From Sinonovacula constricta (Eukaryota; Mollusca; Bivalvia; Cardiida; Solecurtidae), in NCBI GenBank assembly GCA_007844125.1, contig CM017558.1, forward strand, positions 27,051,478 through 27,115,477: a stretch of 64,000 nt of DNA, read 5' to 3'. Shown here one piece after another: positions 62,801 through 64,000 of this stretch; positions within the stretch are counted from its first letter, which is position 1, and every line of letters starts with the position of its first letter. Under the pieces are notes generated by a model. It saw only the letters and a program-made list of their open reading frames with translations, made no database searches and had not been told where the DNA came from. Position numbers and translations under genes: made by a program.

Positions 62801-63834
62801 CAAATTACGCTAGCATACCTACGTAAGGCACCGCGTTTTTTTCTGAATAATTTGCTAACAGAGCTTCAAAATGACTTGGATATGATATTGGTGATATATA
62901 CATATATCTGAGTTCAGAAAATGGACACTATGTCAATGACAAGTTTAAGTGTACCTTCTTTTATCAGCGAAACATTACAGAATAACGAAACCAAGTGTGG
63001 TGTTAGGAACCAAATAAACCATTTTAAATTTTCTTATACATGTAGCCTGGTCCCCCAAGATACCGGTGCAGTTAATGAATATGTAAATAAATCATAAGAA
63101 CTAAAACTCATCTAATGAAAACTCGAAGTCAACTTATTTACCAACATCTCATCTTTTAATTACATTCCAAAAAGTTCTATCACATTCACAATTTATTGTT
63201 TGTGGATGTAAACAATGGCAGCCATATTAAATATTAGTAAACTAGTTTACTCCATGTGAACGGTGTAATGGTAAAATAATCCAAACTATGGGATGCCAGA
63301 ATCGCTACTGAATTCAGTGTTCTATGTCAATATGCCAATGATCTCACTGATATGAATAGTTAAATGTTATTTTCTGACATAGAAAATTGAAATTTAACAA
63401 AGAAACTGTTAATAACACGAACTAATAACTGATCTCTTAGGGTGGCACTTCGGCGGGGAAAAAAAACACGCGATATTGTGTTTACACCGTACCGTGGAGC
63501 CACCGGTACCGTGGGGTTCGGGTATATATATTATTTGCAAAAGTAAGATCAATATTTATCTCTTTGGATAAATTGATAATTTTTCCTTGAAACATGTTTT
63601 TGCTTTCGTCGATGTAATATGCTCTAAAATTTTCTTGAATACTTAGAGTATTATTTTTCATTTTGTAATACACTCACTATTACACCATTGTTATATCTGC
63701 TTCACTGTAGCTGACCGGCCTCACAACGTGGAGTGTCCATCGCATCGGTCTTCATAAGAACCGACTGACGTTACGTCGCAAGCAGATTATTAACGGCTTC
63801 AGTGACGTCAATTTACACAGGAGCGATGGCCGTG
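39258..63834 (+). CDS. SLC5-family Na+/solute (SGLT-type) cotransporter, 14 exons, 3' end outside window
   Basis: A plasma-membrane symporter that couples Na+ entry to uptake of a sugar or polyol. Exons: 39258-39341, 41935-42006, 44532-44636, 47866-47925, 49884-49988, 51233-51339, 53669-53749, 54627-54841, 55670-55806, 56546-56653, 57336-57486, 59763-59931, 62307-62522 and 63711-63834. In human SGLT1 numbering, sugar-site residues N78, H83, E102 (exon 3), Y290/W291 (LWYWCTDQ, exon 8), K321 (GYLK, exon 9) and Q457 (YIQ, exon 12) are present. The Na2-site serines are in [11 protein letters not shown] (exon 11). D454 is Ile and D204 is Glu, as in some SGLT5/SMIT-like members. NTTLSNTTC offers N-glycosylation sites. 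Exons 6 and 9 each have one extra base, breaking the frame. Closest in feel to SLC5A9/SLC5A10; the exact orthologue is unresolved. Confidence 0.9.
39780..39985 (-). mobile_element. SINE (minus strand) with internal triplication
   Basis: A B-box-like gggattcgaaccca (on + strand) near 39914 and the block ccggcacacagcaggttagc repeated three times with a period of about 37 bases (39795-39890). The repeated block is the body of the Ser/Leu-tRNA SINE family. Confidence 0.65.
40255..40420 (+). repeat. Low-complexity ttg and poly-G runs
   Basis: ttgttg runs, then two G runs (about 40313-40324 and 40390-40410). Frames across it are artefacts. Confidence 0.85.
40956..41228 (+). mobile_element. tRNA-derived SINE, family 2, with 13-bp target duplication
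   Basis: Head with A box (taggtcacttggtagag) and B box (ggttcaaaccc), body caaagactttaaagttggta. Flanked by the exact 13-base duplication tcaatcgcttttg (40943-40955 and 41229-41241). Lies in SLC5 intron 1. Confidence 0.9.
41680..41895 (+). repeat. Direct duplication flanking a (ttg)n run
   Basis: About 65 bases starting cattttgagaaacat occur at 41686 and again at 41837, with a ttg run of about 15 units between (41779-41826). Just upstream of exon 2. Confidence 0.8.
41935..42006 (+). CDS. SLC5 exon 2
   Basis: 72 bases, 24 codons: [20 protein letters not shown] then VWLP. GYFLAGR is the family signature after TM1. Acceptor ttttttctag, donor gtaagg. Confidence 0.92.
42873..44531 (+). repeat. 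Tandem array of exon-3 acceptor copies (about 101-bp unit, about 16 copies)
   Basis: Each unit holds gactccacag, then gtcgggttctcacagcttgc and cagtaacatcggcagtgg, a near copy of the real exon 3 start (cacag then attggattctcgctgtttgc, cagtaacatcggcagtga). Thirteen close copies start at 43216 and recur every 101 bases. Older copies lie near 43104, 42989 and 42873. The true exon 3 start at 44532 falls in register (13 x 101). The middle copies are almost identical, the outer ones diverged. Minus-strand frames across it are artefacts. Confidence 0.9.
44532..44636 (+). CDS. SLC5 exon 3
   Basis: 105 bases: [20 protein letters not shown] then [15 protein letters not shown]. Carries N78, H83 and E102 equivalents. 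A Lys (AKSG) replaces the usual small residue in this helix. Donor gtaagt. Confidence 0.93.
44695..45168. mobile_element. TTAA-flanked MITE (piggyBac-like), copy 2
   Basis: TTAA then aggtggtatccgacaatttg at the left, gataccacct then TTAA at the right; 474 bp. Most complete copy in the window. Confidence 0.8.
45169..46700. other. Intron sequence, no feature seen
   Basis: AT-rich SLC5 intron 3 sequence without recognisable elements. Confidence 0.4.
46701..47130. mobile_element. TTAA MITE, copy 3, right end lost
   Basis: Starts TTAA then aggtggtatccgacagtttg and keeps internal blocks (aaccacgtgaccacttaa), but no complementary right terminus. Confidence 0.7.
47866..47925 (+). CDS. SLC5 exon 4
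   Basis: 60 bases, 20 codons: [20 protein letters not shown], the family GWLFVPIY segment. Donor gtaagt. Confidence 0.92.
47963..48356. mobile_element. CAATCGGAAC-terminal MITE, copy 2
   Basis: Ends caatcggaactcctcgggg and ccgaggagttccgattg, about 394 bp, starting 37 bases after exon 4. Confidence 0.8.
48357..49883. other. Intron sequence, no feature seen
   Basis: AT-rich SLC5 intron 4 sequence, including a tttgtttg run and a short G run near 48800-48840. Confidence 0.4.
49884..49988 (+). CDS. SLC5 exon 5
   Basis: 105 bases: [20 protein letters not shown] then [15 protein letters not shown]. TMPEYLxxRFG is a hallmark of the family. Donor gtatgt at 49989. Its last part is the first unit of the donor array that follows. 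Confidence 0.93.
49945..50520 (+). repeat. Tandem array of exon-5 donor copies (58-bp unit, about 10 copies)
   Basis: Unit: atctccaccattctctac, then atcgccacgaaaatatcg followed by gtatgtatatatgaacc. Positions equivalent to the donor fall at 49989, 50047, 50105, 50163, 50221, 50279, 50336, 50395, 50453 and 50511, a nearly exact 58-base spacing. The first five keep a full gtatgt donor; 50279 and 50336 are mutated, 50395 and 50453 keep gtatgt, 50511 is gtattt. The exon end itself is unit 1. Confidence 0.93.
50521..51232. other. Intron sequence, no feature seen
   Basis: Remaining SLC5 intron 5 sequence; nothing recognised. Confidence 0.4.
51233..51339 (+). CDS. SLC5 exon 6, with one-base insertion
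   Basis: Reads [12 protein letters not shown], then an extra G (GG at 51269-51270) shifts the frame. Skipping one G gives [20 protein letters not shown] then TIAG, the expected family sequence. 107 bases instead of the expected 106. Donor gtttgt. Confidence 0.9.
51385..52140 (+). repeat. 39-bp minisatellite, about 19 copies
   Basis: Unit: tcccaaaactggccgcaaaa then acacggtgtacgcatttag. It begins about 45 bases after the exon 6 donor. Unlike the exon 3 and 5 arrays the unit does not resemble the exon. Long frames on both strands (up to 207 codons) are artefacts of the 39-base period. Confidence 0.9.
52141..53668. other. Intron sequence, no gene seen
   Basis: AT-rich SLC5 intron 6; poly-T near 52378-52402 and a G run at about 53517-53533. 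Confidence 0.4.
53669..53749 (+). CDS. SLC5 exon 7
   Basis: 81 bases, phase 1 to phase 1: [19 protein letters not shown] then SVLLAIL. The Asp of the usual YTDTLQT is Glu here. Donor gtatga. Confidence 0.92.
53842..54329. mobile_element. TTAA MITE (piggyBac-like), copy 4, inverted
   Basis: Left ggtggtatccgacaatat, right aagataccacctttaa; about 490 bp. Preceded by a short tRNA-like remnant (gggactcgaacct, 53820). Confidence 0.75.
54627..54841 (+). CDS. SLC5 exon 8
   Basis: 215 bases. Includes [19 protein letters not shown], the loop NTTLSNTTC with likely glycosylation sites, LPWPGV and LWYWCTDQ with sugar-site Tyr and Trp. Donor gtatat, directly followed by a tca repeat. Confidence 0.92.
54846..55030 (+). 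repeat. (atc)n microsatellite
   Basis: Imperfect atc triplet tract of about 185 bases starting four bases inside the intron after the exon 8 donor. Confidence 0.9.
55670..55806 (+). CDS. SLC5 exon 9, with one-base insertion
   Basis: Reads VIVQRTLA, then an extra base (CC at 55692-55693) shifts the frame. Dropping one C gives [20 protein letters not shown] then [17 protein letters not shown]. 137 bases instead of 136. K321 equivalent in GYLK. Donor gtatgt. Confidence 0.9.
55848..55995 (+). mobile_element. Ser/Leu-tRNA-derived SINE, partial
   Basis: Head ccgtggccgagcggttagag, degenerate B box ggtccgagttccgg, body gggaaggtcttccagctgac. Lies 41 bases after exon 9. Confidence 0.7.
56093..56545 (+). 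repeat. Degenerate tandem copies of the exon-10 acceptor (about 110-bp unit, 4 copies)
   Basis: Exon-like starts near 56093, 56204, 56313 and 56408 precede the real exon 10 at 56546. The copy at 56408 keeps tgttactttctag plus gtgctgtgtaaggcgatctg and tgacagcgag, against the genuine ggtgtgtaaggcagtctgcg and acaacgag. The older copies keep gtgtgtagtccccgc or gtgtgtgaggcggtctgtga. All are too diverged to code. Confidence 0.75.
56546..56653 (+). CDS. SLC5 exon 10
   Basis: 108 bases: [20 protein letters not shown] then [16 protein letters not shown]. The four Cys and [11 protein letters not shown] are family-conserved extracellular features. Acceptor actttctag, donor gtacgt. Confidence 0.93.
57336..57486 (+). 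CDS. SLC5 exon 11
   Basis: 151 bases: [20 protein letters not shown] then [30 protein letters not shown]. Na2-site serines are in LMSSLTS. Weak polypyrimidine tract before the acceptor (gagtaaag). Confidence 0.93.
57590..58330 (+). repeat. About 250-bp degenerate repeat, three copies
   Basis: The block ttcatagcaaataagctt with an upstream agcttagaaaatagg-like string occurs near 57600, 57854 and 58211, each followed by cctaaaaatgattata-like sequence and a ggtaagttta string. Confidence 0.65.
57975..58815 (+). repeat. ggctgctaggctgttaggct minisatellite
   Basis: Nested repeats of ggctgctaggctgtt and aggctgctaacttca with composite periods near 30-40 bases, about 840 bases, in SLC5 intron 11. Resembles a 10-base core (aggctgctag) grown into longer units. 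Confidence 0.88.
58862..59045 (+). mobile_element. Ser/Leu-tRNA-derived SINE
   Basis: Head gcgccctcggccaagcggat, body ggggacgtcttccagctaac, then gtctgggatctcgagtctg and a tail near acgtcgccaatttgatc. Confidence 0.7.
59072..59470. mobile_element. CAATCGG-terminal MITE, copy 3, with 8-bp target duplication
   Basis: 399 bp from gcaatcggaacac to tcccgattgc, flanked by attgtgtt on both sides (59064-59071 and 59471-59478). An 8-bp duplication suggests the hAT superfamily. An open frame runs almost end to end in this copy (see findings). Confidence 0.85.
59763..59931 (+). CDS. SLC5 exon 12
   Basis: 169 bases: [20 protein letters not shown], then [19 protein letters not shown] and [18 protein letters not shown]457 and T460 equivalents present; D454 equivalent is Ile. 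Donor gtaatt. Confidence 0.93.
60009..60908. mobile_element. hAT-like non-autonomous transposon, 900 bp
   Basis: Inverted ends caggctgtcaac and gttgacagcctg, bordered by catatt on both sides (60003-60008, 60909-60914). Subterminal cctatatttt motifs are repeated near both ends (60025-60130, 60806-60880). Inside, an exon-like stretch after ttttcag-like signal (60614) reads [20 protein letters not shown], perhaps a captured or decayed coding piece. Confidence 0.7.
60915..62216. other. Intron sequence, no gene seen
   Basis: SLC5 intron 12 remainder; nothing recognised. Confidence 0.4.
62217..62285. mobile_element. CAATCGG MITE, terminal fragment
   Basis: cattgcaccagatacatccg and the end gcagttttgattg match the right third of the MITE family. 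Only 21 bases before exon 13. Confidence 0.65.
62307..62522 (+). CDS. SLC5 exon 13
   Basis: 216 bases, 72 codons: [35 protein letters not shown], then [20 protein letters not shown] and [12 protein letters not shown]. Donor gtgaga. Confidence 0.93.
62523..63710. other. Intron sequence, no feature seen
   Basis: SLC5 intron 13; AT-rich, nothing recognised. A c/g-rich imperfect palindrome (accgtggagccaccggt) lies near 63490. Confidence 0.4.
63711..63834 (+). CDS. SLC5 exon 14 (cytoplasmic linker), gene continues
   Basis: 124 bases: [20 protein letters not shown] then [21 protein letters not shown], corresponding to the intracellular loop before the last helix. Donor gtatgt. The final exon(s) with the last helix lie outside the window. 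Confidence 0.85.
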
Positions 63835-63949
63835 GTATGTATACATCGGTTTAAATCACAAAATCTACTTATATCATACAGAGCAAGAGAATACGAACAC
63901 AGATATATACTGGTCATTCGTCGTAGTAGGCACAAGTTTGTCAGGCATC

Positions 63950-64000
63950 TTAAAGGTGATATCCATCATTTTTTTAAATAGACGTTACAATATCTAGACC
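63950..64000. mobile_element. TTAA MITE, left end, cut by window edge
   Basis: TTAA then aggtgatatccatcattttt, matching the left terminus of the other TTAA copies. Confidence 0.55.

Overview
The window looks like nuclear DNA of an invertebrate animal, most probably a mollusc (bivalve-like); this is inference. It is AT-rich and has long introns, tRNA-derived SINEs, many non-autonomous DNA transposons, nested satellites and one 100-N scaffold gap. Nothing in it is prokaryotic.

The one clearly recognised host gene is a sodium/solute symporter of the SLC5 (SGLT) family on the + strand. It has 14 coding exons from the ATG at 39258 to 63834 and continues past the right edge. Exon lengths and phases match vertebrate SGLT genes as I recall them, and most sugar-binding and Na+-site residues are present. 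Two exons (6 and 9) each carry one extra base in a short homopolymer, so the reading frame is broken as sequenced. On the minus strand, three small exons (35834 to 34306) look like the 3' end of a second gene that I cannot name.

Layout. 0-3 kb: a decayed unknown coding relic and a frameshifted LINE ORF1. 5.6-9 kb: a degenerate array of about 190-bp units. 9.5-10.8 kb: a pogo/Tigger-type transposase whose catalytic half is replaced by a 17-residue tandem repeat, with an out-of-frame zinc-finger tail. 12.9-16.7 kb: two back-to-back minisatellites (48 bp, then 40 bp). 17.7-19.0 kb: a hAT element with both termini. 20.0-21.1 kb: one copy of a sequence duplicated at 32.6-34.1 kb, interrupted by a mariner relic and then the N gap. 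21.85-28.0 kb: a satellite of about 327 bp in two subfamilies, one monomer carrying a TA-flanked transposon. 28-39 kb: SINEs, MITEs and the unnamed minus-strand exons. 39-64 kb: the SLC5 gene.

The most unusual feature is inside the SLC5 gene. Three introns carry tandem arrays whose unit is a copy of an exon edge plus its splice site: acceptor copies before exon 3 (about 16), donor copies after exon 5 (about 10, locked at 58 bp) and degenerate acceptor copies before exon 10 (4). In the exon 3 and exon 5 arrays the genuine exon edge sits in register as the terminal repeat unit. This gives runs of decoy splice sites, a structure I do not know described as a class. Other introns carry private minisatellites near or against the donor.
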